Shown here: in pieces, positions 50,271-59,002 of the stretch | How positions within the stretch are numbered: the first letter of the stretch is position 1 | Layout of the letters: each line of letters opens with the position of its first letter | NCBI RefSeq assembly: GCF_036227325.1 | Contig: NZ_CP109467.1 | Location: 4,464,001 to 4,528,000 of the forward strand | Length of the DNA stretch: 64,000 nt | Reading direction: 5' to 3' | DNA from: Streptomyces sp. NBC_01465 | GTDB taxonomy: Bacteria > Actinomycetota > Actinomycetes > Streptomycetales > Streptomycetaceae | Translations under genes and position numbers: made by a program | Notes under the pieces: generated by a model | Told to the model about the DNA's origin: nothing | The model's database searches: none | The model's input: the letters and a program-made list of their open reading frames with translations, nothing else

Positions 50271-51182
50271 GTGATTGAAGCCAACGAACTGACGAAGCGC
50301 TACGGGCCCACCGCCGCGGTCAACGGTCTGACCTTCACCGTGCGCCCCGGTCGTGTCACCGGGTTCCTCGGCCCGAACGGTGCCGGCAAGTCCACGACCC
50401 TGCGCATGATCCTCGGCCTGAACGACCCCACCAGCGGCTCGGTGACCGTCGGAGGCCGGGCCTTCCGCGGCCGGTCGCGCGGGCTGCGGCACGTCGGAGG
50501 GCTCCTCGACGCCGCCGACGTCCACGGCGGCCGCAGCGCCCACGCCCACCTCACCGTCCTCGCCCGCTCGAACCGGATCCCGGCCTCCCGGGTCACCGAG
50601 GTCCTGGCGGAAGTGGGCCTGGAGGATGCGGCACGGCGGCGGATCGGCGGCTACTCGCTCGGCATGAAGCAGCGGCTCGGCATCGCCACCGCCCTCCTCG
50701 GCGACCCGCCCGTCCTCCTCTTCGACGAACCCCTCAACGGCCTTGATCCGGAAGGGGTGTTGTGGGTCCGCCACCTCTTCCGGCGGCTCGCCGCCGAGGG
50801 CCGCACCGTCTTCGTCTCCTCCCACCTCATGTCCGAGATGGAGAACACCGCCGACCACCTCGTGGTCATCGGCCGCGGCGAACTGATCGCCGACGAGCCC
50901 CTGACCGCCTTCGCCGCCCGCTCCACCCGCCTCAGCGTCACCGTGCGCACCCCCGACGCCGGTCCGCTCGCGACCGTACTGATCGCGGAGGGCGCTTCCG
51001 TGGAGCGCGAGGCGGCGGAGACGCTGACCGTGACCGGGCTGAGCTCGGACCGTATCGGCGAGCTGGCCCACGAACACCGGGTGCTGCTGCGGGAGTTGGC
51101 CACCCGGGCCGCCTCCCTGGAGGACGCCTTCATGGAACTGACCGCCGACAGCGTCGAATACCTTGCCGGAGACCGCCGATGA
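50271..51182 (+). CDS. ABC transporter ATP-binding protein, DrrA/BcrA type (module 2)
   Basis: 303 residues. Walker A GPNGAGKST near residue 40, signature YSLGMKQRLGIATALLG (variant of LSGGQ) and Walker B VLLFDEPLNGLD, then a C-terminal extension of about 80 residues usual in BcrA-type drug and peptide exporters. The start is GTG at 50271. It overlaps the permease gene by four bases. It is divergent from the module 2 two-component genes, as in bacitracin/lantibiotic resistance loci. Confidence 0.92.
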   Translation: MIEANELTKRYGPTAAVNGLTFTVRPGRVTGFLGPNGAGKSTTLRMILGLNDPTSGSVTVGGRAFRGRSRGLRHVGGLLDAADVHGGRSAHAHLTVLARSNRIPASRVTEVLAEVGLEDAARRRIGGYSLGMKQRLGIATALLGDPPVLLFDEPLNGLDPEGVLWVRHLFRRLAAEGRTVFVSSHLMSEMENTADHLVVIGRGELIADEPLTAFAARSTRLSVTVRTPDAGPLATVLIAEGASVEREAAETLTVTGLSSDRIGELAHEHRVLLRELATRAASLEDAFMELTADSVEYLAGDRR

Positions 51183-52027
51183 CCACGCTCACGTACGTAC
51201 CGACCGCTGACCCCGCCGCCCGCTTCCGCGATCTGCTCGCCTCGGAGTGGCTCAAGCTCTGGTCGCTGCGCTCATTGCGCTGGGCGACCGGCCTCGGGGT
51301 GCTGATCGTCGTCGCGATCAACGCCAACGCGGCCTTCGCGGACTACACGAACTGGCCGCACTATCCGCAGGCGATCAAGGACCAGTACATCCCGGGCTGG
51401 TCGTACGAGTCGTCCTTCACGGACATCTCCGCGCTGGTGATGATGCTGTTCACCGGGGCCATCGGCACCGTGGCCGTCGTCGGGGAGTACGGCAGCGGGA
51501 TGGTCCGTACGACCTACGCGGCCGTCCCGGCCCGGCGCGCCCTGATGGCGGCCAAGGCGGCGGTTCTCACCGTGGTCATGCTGGGCTTCGGGGTGCTGGC
51601 CACGGGCGCTTCGTTCTGGGTGAGCCAGGCGATCCTGTCCGGCCGCGGTGTCGGCATCTCGATCACCGAACCGGGCATCCTGCGCGGCATGCTGGCCTGT
51701 GCGGTGCTGGCCCCGGCGTGCGCGCTGGTCGGGCTGAGCCTCGGTGTCCTGATCCGGCACAGTGCCACGGCCACCGGATCGGTGATCGCCCTGCTGCTCC
51801 TGGTGCCGCTGTTCTTCACCGAGAACCGGTACTGGTCGGCCGTCTTCAAGCACGCGATGCTGCACGACGCCTGGCGCCGCCTGCACAGCATCGAGTCCAT
51901 CGACGCGGGCTTCCAGGCCCACCTCTCGTACCCGACGACCCCCGGCGGGGCCTGGCTGGTGCTGGCCGTCTGGCCGCTGGCCGCGGTGGTCCTGACGCTG
52001 GTCGTCGTGGACCGCCGCGACCTGTGA
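51179..52027 (+). CDS. ABC-2 type permease (module 2)
   Basis: 282 residues with six membrane helices, of which LGVLIVVAINANAAF, ALVMMLFTGAIGTVAVVG, AKAAVLTVVMLGFGVLATGA and VIALLLLVPLFF are clear. The cytoplasmic EYGSGMVRTTYAAVPARR after helix 2 is the usual ABC-2 signature region. It forms the channel for the ATPase encoded just upstream. The substrate is unknown; a cationic peptide or drug is likely from the family. The gene ends 12 bases before the convergent PPOX-family gene. Confidence 0.9.
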   Translation: MTTLTYVPTADPAARFRDLLASEWLKLWSLRSLRWATGLGVLIVVAINANAAFADYTNWPHYPQAIKDQYIPGWSYESSFTDISALVMMLFTGAIGTVAVVGEYGSGMVRTTYAAVPARRALMAAKAAVLTVVMLGFGVLATGASFWVSQAILSGRGVGISITEPGILRGMLACAVLAPACALVGLSLGVLIRHSATATGSVIALLLLVPLFFTENRYWSAVFKHAMLHDAWRRLHSIESIDAGFQAHLSYPTTPGGAWLVLAVWPLAAVVLTLVVVDRRDL

Positions 52028-52039
52028 CGGCGCACCGGG

Positions 52040-52516
52040 TCAGTCCAGGCCGGGGATGTCCAGGGCGGTTCCGTACAGGCGCGAGACCCTCAGCCGTACG
52101 ACCACCCGCCGGTCGTCCACCAGCTGCTCCAGGAAGCCGGCCTCCTCCTCCGGATCCTCGAACCCCGGTGTCAGGGCGAGGAGTTCGCGCCCGACCGCGT
52201 CCCCGGGCACGGTGGTCTCCTCGGAGACCTCCGCCTCGCCCTCGGCCACGGCGAACGACCAGACGTTGGGGCCCTGGACGTGGAGGGAGGCGTGCGGATC
52301 GTGGCGCAGTTGGCGGACCTTGAGGCGGTCGGCGGTGGTGGAGACCCGCACGATGCGCTCCTCGGGGCTCCAGCTGTAGAGGACCGTCGACAGGTGGGGG
52401 TGGCCGGTCTTCCGTACGGAGGCGAGCGTCCCGAACTGCTGCGCCTGGAGCAGTGCGGAGAGCTCCTCGTCGGTGAGTGTGCGGGGGGCGGGACCGGATC
52501 CGGGCTTCTTCGACAT
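52040..52516 (-). CDS. Pyridoxamine-phosphate-oxidase-like (F420/FMN split-barrel) protein
   Basis: 158 residues of the split-barrel flavin/deazaflavin-binding fold: LTDEELSALLQAQQFGTLAS, then HPHLSTVLYSWSPEERIVRV and HDPHASLHVQGPNVWSFAVA. Streptomycetes have many such F420-dependent reductases of unknown substrate. It is the last gene of a minus-strand run with the MFS pump, 29 bases from it, and might modify a compound that the pump exports. Confidence 0.85.
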   Translation of the reverse strand: MSKKPGSGPAPRTLTDEELSALLQAQQFGTLASVRKTGHPHLSTVLYSWSPEERIVRVSTTADRLKVRQLRHDPHASLHVQGPNVWSFAVAEGEAEVSEETTVPGDAVGRELLALTPGFEDPEEEAGFLEQLVDDRRVVVRLRVSRLYGTALDIPGLD

Positions 52517-52545
52517 CTCAACAGCCTTTCTGTGCAGGAGAGTTG

Positions 52546-54006
52546 TCAGGCGGCGATCGTGTGCTCGGTGGTGCGGGCGGCGGCGGTCTTCGGCGTACGG
52601 AGTACGAAGGTTGCCACCGCGAGCGCCGCGAGCAGCAGCCCCACCCCGACCCCGAAGGCCAGGTGGTATCCGCCGGTCAGCGCCTCGGCGCGGCTGTGGC
52701 CCTCGCCGAGCAGGCGGTCGGTGCGGGAGGCCGCGAGGGTGGTGAGGACGGCGACGCCCAGCGCCATGCCGATCTGCTGCGTGGTGTTGAAGAGCCCCGA
52801 TGCGAGCCCCGCGTCGTCCTCCCGCGCTCCGGACATCCCGAGCGTGGTCAGTGCGGGAAGTGCGAGCCCGAAGCCGGCGGCGAGGAGCATCGCGGGCAGC
52901 AGATCGACCGCGTAACTGGCGTGCACGGGAAGGCGGGTGAGCATCCCGAGCAGTCCGATCAACAGCAGGATCCCGGCCAGCAGCACCTTGCGCTCGCCGA
53001 AGCGGGCGATGAGCGGGGTGGCGACTCCGAGCGAGACGGCGCCGATGACGACGGCGGCGGGGAGCATGGCGAGGCCGGTCTCGGAGGCGCTGTAGCCGCG
53101 GACGTTCTGGAGGTAGAGCGCGAGCAGGATCTGGAAGGAGAAGAGGGCCGCGACCATCAGCATCTGGACCAGGTTGGCGCCCGTGACGGACCGGGAGCGG
53201 AAGATGCGCAGCTGCATCAGCGGGGTGTGCGCGGTGGCCTGCCGTACGAGGAAGCCTGCGATCAGCAGCAGGGAGAGCGCGGCGAGGCCCAGGGTGCGCC
53301 CCGAAGTCCAGCCGAATTCACCGACGTTGACGACGGTGTAGATCCCCAGCATCAGCCCTGCGGTGACCAGCAGCGCGCCGATGACGTCGGCGCCGGCCTT
53401 GAGGCCGAGCCCGCGGTCGGCGGGGAGGGCGCGGACGGCGACGGCGAGGGTGGCGAGGCCGATGGGGAGGTTGATGAAGAAGATCCAGTGCCAGCTGAGC
53501 GCATCGGTGAGTACGCCGCCGAGGACCTGCCCTATCGACGCCCCGGCCGCTCCGGTGAAGCTGAAGACCGCGAAGGCCCTTGCGCGTTCCTTGGGTTCGG
53601 TGAAGAGCGTGACGAGGATGCCGAGGCTGACGGCGGAGGCCATCGCGGATCCGATGCCCTGCAGGAAGCGTGCGGCGATCAGGAGCGCGGGGGAGGTGGC
53701 GGCGCCCGCGAGGAGCGAGGCCGCGGTGAAGACCGCGGTGCCCGCGAGGAACATGCGCTTGCGGCCGATCAGGTCACCGAGCCGCCCGGCCAGGAGGAGC
53801 AGGCTGCCGAAGGCGATGAGGTACGCGTTGACGACCCAGCTGAGCGCGGCGGGGGTGAAGCCGAGGTCGCTCTGGATGGCGGGCATCGCCACGGTGACGA
53901 TCGAACCGTCGAGGACGACCATCAGCAGGCCGGTGGCGACGACGCCGAGCGCCAGCCGGCGGGAGCGGAGAACTCCCGGGGCGGAGGAAGCAGTTGTGGC
54001 AGACAT
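52546..54006 (-). CDS. MFS drug-efflux transporter, DHA2 (14-helix) family
   Basis: 486 residues with about 14 membrane helices. Motif A-like GRLGDLIGRKRMFLAG follows helix 2, and motif C-like SIGQVLGGVLTDALSWHWIF is in helix 5, both marks of proton-driven drug antiporters. The N-terminus starts LALGVVATGLLMVVLDGSIV with the DHA2-typical LDxxIV. A MarR regulator gene lies just upstream on the same strand, so drug-inducible control is likely. Confidence 0.92.
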   Translation of the reverse strand: MSATTASSAPGVLRSRRLALGVVATGLLMVVLDGSIVTVAMPAIQSDLGFTPAALSWVVNAYLIAFGSLLLLAGRLGDLIGRKRMFLAGTAVFTAASLLAGAATSPALLIAARFLQGIGSAMASAVSLGILVTLFTEPKERARAFAVFSFTGAAGASIGQVLGGVLTDALSWHWIFFINLPIGLATLAVAVRALPADRGLGLKAGADVIGALLVTAGLMLGIYTVVNVGEFGWTSGRTLGLAALSLLLIAGFLVRQATAHTPLMQLRIFRSRSVTGANLVQMLMVAALFSFQILLALYLQNVRGYSASETGLAMLPAAVVIGAVSLGVATPLIARFGERKVLLAGILLLIGLLGMLTRLPVHASYAVDLLPAMLLAAGFGLALPALTTLGMSGAREDDAGLASGLFNTTQQIGMALGVAVLTTLAASRTDRLLGEGHSRAEALTGGYHLAFGVGVGLLLAALAVATFVLRTPKTAAARTTEHTIAA

Positions 54007-54121
54007 GCGGTCTCTCCCTGTCGTTGAGGTGACAGGTGAGACATTAGCAGATGGTTTTGTTGCAGACTATTTCTTTCGGTCTCTCTTCTTCGGGTTCCTG
54101 GTTCTGGGTTCCGGATCTCTG

Positions 54122-54607
54122 TTACTTGCTCTGGCGGGCGCGACGGGCCGGGCGCGGGCTCTCGGCGGGTGTGGACAGATGCCCCTCGACCAGCAGGTTC
54201 AGGGCGTGGAGCAGGGCCTTCTGGTCGGCCTTGGGGAGGGAGGAGATGGCGTCGTTGTGCACGCTGTCGACGATCTTCTGGCTCTCGACGGCGACCTGCG
54301 CCCCCTTCTCGGTGGCCGCGATGATGCGGGCCCGCCGGTCGTGGGACGAGGGCCTGCGCTCGGCGAGACCGGCCTCCTCCAGGGCGTCGACCGTCACCAC
54401 CATCGTGGTCTTGTCCATGTCGCCGATCTCGGCGAGCTGGGCCTGGGTGCGCTCCTCCTCCAGGGAGTGGACGAGGACGCAGTGCATCCGCGGGGTCATC
54501 CCGATCTCGGCGAGCCGTGCCGACATCTGGGTCCGCAGGACGTGGCTGGTGTGGTCCAGGAGGTAGGAGAGGTCGTTCGTGGCCTGGGTGGCTGCCATGG
54601 AGGTCAT
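54122..54607 (-). CDS. MarR family regulator
   Basis: 161 residues forming the helical dimer and winged helix of MarR: LAEIGMTPRMHCVLVHSLEE, then LAEIGDMDKTTMVVTVDALE and the wing AERRPSSHDRRARIIAATEK. It lies 115 bases upstream of the MFS pump gene and in the same direction. It probably represses both until a phenolic or other drug-like ligand binds. The intervening DNA has two TCTGC direct repeats but no clean dyad that I would call an operator. Confidence 0.92.
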   Translation of the reverse strand: MTSMAATQATNDLSYLLDHTSHVLRTQMSARLAEIGMTPRMHCVLVHSLEEERTQAQLAEIGDMDKTTMVVTVDALEEAGLAERRPSSHDRRARIIAATEKGAQVAVESQKIVDSVHNDAISSLPKADQKALLHALNLLVEGHLSTPAESPRPARRARQSK

Positions 54608-54731
54608 GGGACCCAGGGTATCAATTCGGTCCGTAAAAGATGATCCGCAAGGGTACGGATTGGGGGTCTCCGGCCGGGACCGTCAGCAGACCGTCAGCGG
54701 CCCCGAAGCACCCGGGAGCAGAGTCGGGGCC

Positions 54732-55832
54732 ATGAACACCGACTCCCGGCTTTTCCGGCCCACCCGCCTCGGCACCCTCGACCTTCCCAACCGTCTGGTC
54801 ATGGCCCCCATGACCCGCAACCGGGCAGCCGCCGACGGCACCCCGCTGCCGATCATGGCCACGTACTACGCCCAGCGCGCCACCGCAGGACTGATCGTCG
54901 CGGAGGCCGCGACGCCGAACGCCGTCGGCCAGACGTACGCCAACATCACCGCGATCCACACCGACGCCCACGTCGCAGGATGGCGGCGCGTGACCGACGC
55001 GGTGGCCGCGGCCGGCGGGCGGATGTTCCTGCAACTGCAGCACGGCGGCCGGGTCGGACACCCCGACAACAGCGGACTCACCCCTCTCGCGCCGTCGCCC
55101 GTTCCGCTGCCCGACACGATCCACACACCGACCGGGCACCAACCCGCCGTCGTTCCACGGGAGATGACGCTCGACGACATCAGTGCCACCGTCGCCGACT
55201 TCGCCGCGGCCGCCCGCAGGGCCGTCGATGCGGGGTTCGCCGGGGTGGAGGTGCACAGCGCGAACGGCTATCTGCTGCACCAGTTCCTCTCGCGGAACAC
55301 CAATCACCGCACCGATGCGTACGGCGGCCCGGTCGCCGCCCGGATCCGCTTCACCCTCGAAGTGGTCCGCGCCGTCGCCGAGGCCATCGGTCCGGAGCGG
55401 GTCGGGGTGCGCATCGCGCCCGGTGTCGCCGTCAATGGGATCGAGGAGGACGACACCGAGGACATCTATCCGGCGCTCGTCGACGCGCTGGCCGAGGACG
55501 GGCTCGCGTATCTGCACGTCGTCTTCGCCGACCCGGAGCAGCCGCTGTTCCAGAAGATCCGCAAGAACTGGCCCGGCACGCTGATCGCCAACCCCGTCCT
55601 CGGCTGGGGAGGTCCGCTGCCCGCCGACGGGGGGCGGGCGAAGGCGGAGGAACTCCTCGTAGCGGGCGCCGACTTGATCTCGCTGGGGCGGCCGTTCCTG
55701 GCCAACCCGGACCTCGTGGAGCGGCTGCGTACGGGGGCGCCGATCAATGCCGTACGGGACAAGGGGCTGATGTACGCGGGCGGCGAGGAGGGGTACACCG
55801 ACTACCCGACGCTCGGCCCGGAGGCGCACTAG
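54732..55832 (+). CDS. Old Yellow Enzyme family alkene reductase
   Basis: An FMN- and NADPH-dependent ene-reductase of 366 residues. The barrel starts LGTLDLPNRLVMAPMTRNRA; FMN and substrate contacts are QLQHGGR near residue 102 and HSANGYLLHQFLSRNTNHRT near 175, with GRPFLANPDLVERL near 325. It is divergent from the MarR gene and convergent with the NAD(P)-binding protein gene, with a 4-base overlap at their ends. It probably detoxifies electrophilic enones. Confidence 0.93.
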   Translation: MNTDSRLFRPTRLGTLDLPNRLVMAPMTRNRAAADGTPLPIMATYYAQRATAGLIVAEAATPNAVGQTYANITAIHTDAHVAGWRRVTDAVAAAGGRMFLQLQHGGRVGHPDNSGLTPLAPSPVPLPDTIHTPTGHQPAVVPREMTLDDISATVADFAAAARRAVDAGFAGVEVHSANGYLLHQFLSRNTNHRTDAYGGPVAARIRFTLEVVRAVAEAIGPERVGVRIAPGVAVNGIEEDDTEDIYPALVDALAEDGLAYLHVVFADPEQPLFQKIRKNWPGTLIANPVLGWGGPLPADGGRAKAEELLVAGADLISLGRPFLANPDLVERLRTGAPINAVRDKGLMYAGGEEGYTDYPTLGPEAH

Positions 55833-56599
55833 CCCACCCGCTCGGCCAGGAAGTCCTCCCAGGTGCGCCGGCCCGTGACGGCGCCCGCGGGGGCCAGGTT
55901 GTCGCCCGCGCGGTAGGCGCGGCCCGCCTTTCCGGGCATGCGGACCGGCATCATCAGGCGGTGCTTGCCGCGCGCCTTGAGGTAGCCGCGGCTCAGGTCG
56001 GCCATGCCGTACACCTTCGGGCCCGCCAGGTCGGGCACCAGGCCCGCGGGCTCGGCGAGCGTCAACTCGACCAGGCGGGCGGCGACTTCGCGCGCGTCGA
56101 CCGGCTCGAAGCGCATCCCGCCGGGCACCGGGATGACCGGGAGCTTCGCCATCTTCTCCATCACGTCCAGCACCAGGTCGTTGAACTGGGCGGCGCGCAG
56201 CGTCGTCCACGGGATGCCCGACCCGGCGATCGCCTGCTCGGCGTCCAGCTTCGTCTTCAGCCAGGCGACGGGGAGCTTGTCCGCGCCGATCACCGAGATG
56301 TAGACGAGGTGCTGTACGCCGGTCTTCTGCGCGGCCCGCACCAGGTTGCGTGTCGCCTCGTCGTCGCCCTTGGGGCCGCCCGCCAGGTGGAGTACGGTCC
56401 CAACTCCCTTCAGGGCGGCCTCGATTGCCGCATCCTCGCCCTTCAGCAGGTCGCAGGCCACGTACTCGACACCGGTCTCGGCCTCGCGGGCGCTGCGGCT
56501 GAGCACGCGCACCGTGTGCCCGGCCTCGCGCAGGAGCGGTACGACGAGACGGCCGAGGGTGCCCGTACCGCCGGTGACCAGGATGGGTGCTGCGGTCAT
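55829..56599 (-). CDS. NAD(P)H-binding NmrA/SDR-like epimerase family protein
   Basis: 256 residues with a Rossmann start ILVTGGTGTLGRLVVPLLRE, then VEYVACDLLKGED and VQHLVYISVIGADKLP. It is an atypical short-chain dehydrogenase of the NAD-dependent epimerase group with unknown substrate. It is divergent from an ECF41-type sigma factor gene, and ECF41 sigma factors are typically linked to genes for carboxymuconolactone decarboxylases, oxidoreductases or epimerases. Its promoter has the ECF41-like GGTCACA, 16-base spacer and GGTC. Confidence 0.88.
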   Translation of the reverse strand: MTAAPILVTGGTGTLGRLVVPLLREAGHTVRVLSRSAREAETGVEYVACDLLKGEDAAIEAALKGVGTVLHLAGGPKGDDEATRNLVRAAQKTGVQHLVYISVIGADKLPVAWLKTKLDAEQAIAGSGIPWTTLRAAQFNDLVLDVMEKMAKLPVIPVPGGMRFEPVDAREVAARLVELTLAEPAGLVPDLAGPKVYGMADLSRGYLKARGKHRLMMPVRMPGKAGRAYRAGDNLAPAGAVTGRRTWEDFLAERVG

Positions 56600-56637
56600 G
56601 ATGTCCTCCAGTGTCGTTTCGGTGGGTCTGCTTCTTC

Positions 56638-56664
56638 GACCCGCCGCGGGAGAGGAATGTGACC
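56638..56664 (-). promoter_or_regulatory. ECF41-like promoter of the epimerase-family gene
   Basis: On the minus strand GGTCACA (56658-56664), 16 bases, GGTC (56638-56641). The ECF41 consensus as I recall it is TGTCACA, 16 bases, CGTC. Spacing is exact and one base differs in each box. Confidence 0.6.
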
Positions 56665-56665
56665 G

Positions 56666-57553
56666 GTGGGGGAAAATTCTTTGGGAGCGGACCGCTTCGA
56701 GGAGCATCGGCCCAGGCTGCGGGCGGTCGCGTACCGGATTCTCGGCTCGCTCAGCGATGCCGACGACGCCGTCCAGGAGACCTGGCTGCGCTACGACAGG
56801 ACCGATACCACCGGCGTCGAGAACCTGGGCGCCTGGCTGACCACGGTGGTGGGGCGGGTCTGCCTCAACATGCTGCGCTCGCGCGACACCCGGCGCGAGG
56901 AGCCCATCGACGCGTACGACACGAACGACGTGGCGGCCCGTGACCGCGACGGCGTCGACCCCGAGGAAGAGGCGCTGCTCGCCGACTCCGTCGGGCTCGC
57001 GCTCCTCGTGGTCCTGGACACGCTCTCGCCGCCCGAGCGGATCGCCTTCGTCCTGCACGACATGTTCGCCGTGCCCTTCGACGAGATCGCCCCGCTGATC
57101 GAGCGGTCGACGGCCACCACCCGCCAGCTCGCCAGCCGCGCCCGCCGCCGCGTCAAGGGCGGCACCCCCGTGCCCGTCCCCGACCTGGCCCTCCAGCGCC
57201 AGGTCGTCGACGCCTTCCTGGCCGCCACGCGCGGCGGGGACTTCGACGCGCTGGTGGCCCTGCTCCACACGGACGTCGTGCTCCGGGCCGACCGCTCGGT
57301 CGTCCCGACACCCGAGCCCGTCCTGGTCAGTGGTGCGCAGGCCGTGGCCAAGGGTGCGATGGCGGCCACGGGCCGTGCGCAGTTCACCGGTGCGGTGCTC
57401 GTCGACGGGTCGGTCGGTCTGGCGATGGCTCCCCATGGCCGGCTGCGGGTGGTCCTCGCCTTCACGCTCGTCGACGGCGCGATCACGGAGATCGACGTCA
57501 TCGCGGACAAGGAGCGGCTGGCGGCGCTCGAACTGGGCGTCCCCGCCGTCTGA
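56666..57553 (+). CDS. ECF41-type RNA polymerase sigma factor (SigJ-like), copy 1
   Basis: 295 residues. Sigma region 2 is RLRAVAYRILGSLSDADDAV with VQETWLRY, and region 4 is LDTLSPPERIAFVLHDMFAV followed by IAPLIERSTATTRQLASRAR. A SnoaL-like C-terminal domain of about 120 residues (RQVVDAFLAATRGGDFDALV) replaces a separate anti-sigma factor and tunes activity. The GTG at 56666 is the annotated start; a TTG at 56681 is possible. It is divergent from an epimerase-type gene that carries an ECF41-like promoter. Confidence 0.92.
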   Translation: MGENSLGADRFEEHRPRLRAVAYRILGSLSDADDAVQETWLRYDRTDTTGVENLGAWLTTVVGRVCLNMLRSRDTRREEPIDAYDTNDVAARDRDGVDPEEEALLADSVGLALLVVLDTLSPPERIAFVLHDMFAVPFDEIAPLIERSTATTRQLASRARRRVKGGTPVPVPDLALQRQVVDAFLAATRGGDFDALVALLHTDVVLRADRSVVPTPEPVLVSGAQAVAKGAMAATGRAQFTGAVLVDGSVGLAMAPHGRLRVVLAFTLVDGAITEIDVIADKERLAALELGVPAV

Positions 57554-57564
57554 TCGGGCCCTCG

Positions 57565-58461
57565 TCAGCGGCGGCCGAGGACCTCCGCCATCCGGGTCAG
57601 CCCGTCCGCGCCATGGCCCAGGCCGATGGCGCGGCGGGCTATCCCCTCGGCCGCCCGCATCAGGCTCGCGTCGATGCCGTGGGACTCGGAGGTGTGGACG
57701 ACATGGGCCATCGTCGACACGGCCGAGGTCAGCGGATTGCCCTCGCCGGAGTACGTCCCTTCGTCCACCTCCTCCGCCGACTCGGCGAAGAGCGGGGGCA
57801 GGATCGCCCCGATTCCCTGGGCGTACGGGGCGAGTTCGCGCGCCGAGACCCCCTCCGCCTTTGCCAGCGCCAGGGCGTGCGTGAAGCCCGCCATCGCCGT
57901 CCAGAAGAGGTCGAGGAGGGCGATGTCGTACGCCGCCGCCCGCCCGATCTCCTCGCCGAGGTGGGTGTGCGTGCCGTTCAGCGCGTCGAGGACGGGGCGG
58001 TGCTCCTGGTGGAGATCGGCGGGGCCGCTGTAGAGGAAGACGGAGGCCGGGGTGCCGATGGTCGTGGTCGGCGTCATGATCGCGCCGTCGAGGTAGCGGA
58101 TGCCGTGCGCGGCCGCCCAGTCGCCGGTGTCCCTGGCGCGGGCGGGGGCGTCGGCGCTCAGATTCAGCAGAGTGCGGCCCTTGAGGGCGGTGGTGACCTC
58201 GTCGCGGCGCAGGACGTCGTCCGAGGCGTCGTAATTCACCACGCATACAACGGTCAACTCGCTTGCCGCGACGGCCTCTTCGGCAGTCGCTGCGGCGACG
58301 GCACCCCGCGCGACGAGCTCCCGGCCGCGGCCGGGCGTCCGGTTCCAGACGGTGGTGCGGACGCCCGCGTCGAGGAACGCTCCGGCGAGGGCGCGGCCCA
58401 TCGGGCCCAGACCGATGACGGTGACGGCAGACTGGTGAGGGGCGGTGGCCTGCTCGGACAT
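57565..58461 (-). CDS. Imine reductase family NADPH-dependent enzyme
   Basis: 298 residues of the 6-phosphogluconate-dehydrogenase-like fold. The N-terminal Rossmann motif is VTVIGLGPMGRALAGAFLDA, with TTVWNRTPGRG for NADPH phosphate binding. The C-terminal helical domain has AAYDIALLDLFWTAMAGF, where the Asp is at the position used as proton donor in R-selective imine reductases. GAIMTPTTTIGTPASVFLYS is a further family mark. It is divergent from an HxlR regulator gene. The natural imine substrate is unknown. Confidence 0.88.
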   Translation of the reverse strand: MSEQATAPHQSAVTVIGLGPMGRALAGAFLDAGVRTTVWNRTPGRGRELVARGAVAAATAEEAVAASELTVVCVVNYDASDDVLRRDEVTTALKGRTLLNLSADAPARARDTGDWAAAHGIRYLDGAIMTPTTTIGTPASVFLYSGPADLHQEHRPVLDALNGTHTHLGEEIGRAAAYDIALLDLFWTAMAGFTHALALAKAEGVSARELAPYAQGIGAILPPLFAESAEEVDEGTYSGEGNPLTSAVSTMAHVVHTSESHGIDASLMRAAEGIARRAIGLGHGADGLTRMAEVLGRR

Positions 58462-58510
58462 GGTTCAACTCCCGTAAGAACAGTGGAAAACGATGACAAA
58501 GGGGACGACG

Positions 58511-58861
58511 ATGACGCGCGGCCGTGCACAGGATCCGAACGTCTGTGGAGTGACCGCCGCGATCGCCGTGATCGACGGCAAGTGGAAGACCGCCCTGCTG
58601 TGGCTGCTCGAGGACGGCGAGCACCGCCCCGGCGAACTGCGCCGCAAACTGCCGGGGCTCAGCGAGAAAGTGCTGACGCAGGCGCTCCGCGAGATGGAGA
58701 CCGACGGTCTGGTGCATCGCGAGGTGCACGACCAACTGCCCCTGAAAACGGTGTATTCGCTCACCCCGTTCGGCCGCGAGCTCTCCTCCGCGCTCGCGCC
58801 GCTCTCCGACTGGGGCCACCGCCGCCTGGAGCGGCTCCCCAGGGACCGGCCGGCTTCTTGA
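58511..58861 (+). CDS. HxlR family regulator
   Basis: 116 residues of the HxlR winged helix: NVCGVTAAIAVIDGKWKTAL, LRRKLPGLSEKVLTQALREM and LVHREVHDQLPLKTVYSLTP. The single Cys in NVCG is the residue that senses electrophiles or disulfide stress in several HxlR proteins. The ATG at 58511 with AAAGGGG upstream is preferred to one at 58493. It is divergent from the imine reductase gene, which it probably controls, and upstream of an MFS gene. Confidence 0.88.
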   Translation: MTRGRAQDPNVCGVTAAIAVIDGKWKTALLWLLEDGEHRPGELRRKLPGLSEKVLTQALREMETDGLVHREVHDQLPLKTVYSLTPFGRELSSALAPLSDWGHRRLERLPRDRPAS

Positions 58862-59002
58862 CCTGCCTGACCTGCTTGACTTCAAGATTCGCCGGAGCGC
58901 CACGCGCCCACAAGTACCCACAAATAAGTGGCTATCGGGGTGCCCGGCGGCGCTTCGAAAACCAGTGGCACGCACCACGGGCCCCGCATAGCTTGGGCAC
59001 TC

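Noticed and set aside
54007..54121. MarR operator between the MFS and MarR genes
   Set aside because: Only short TCTGC direct repeats are seen, with no symmetric site of the expected size.
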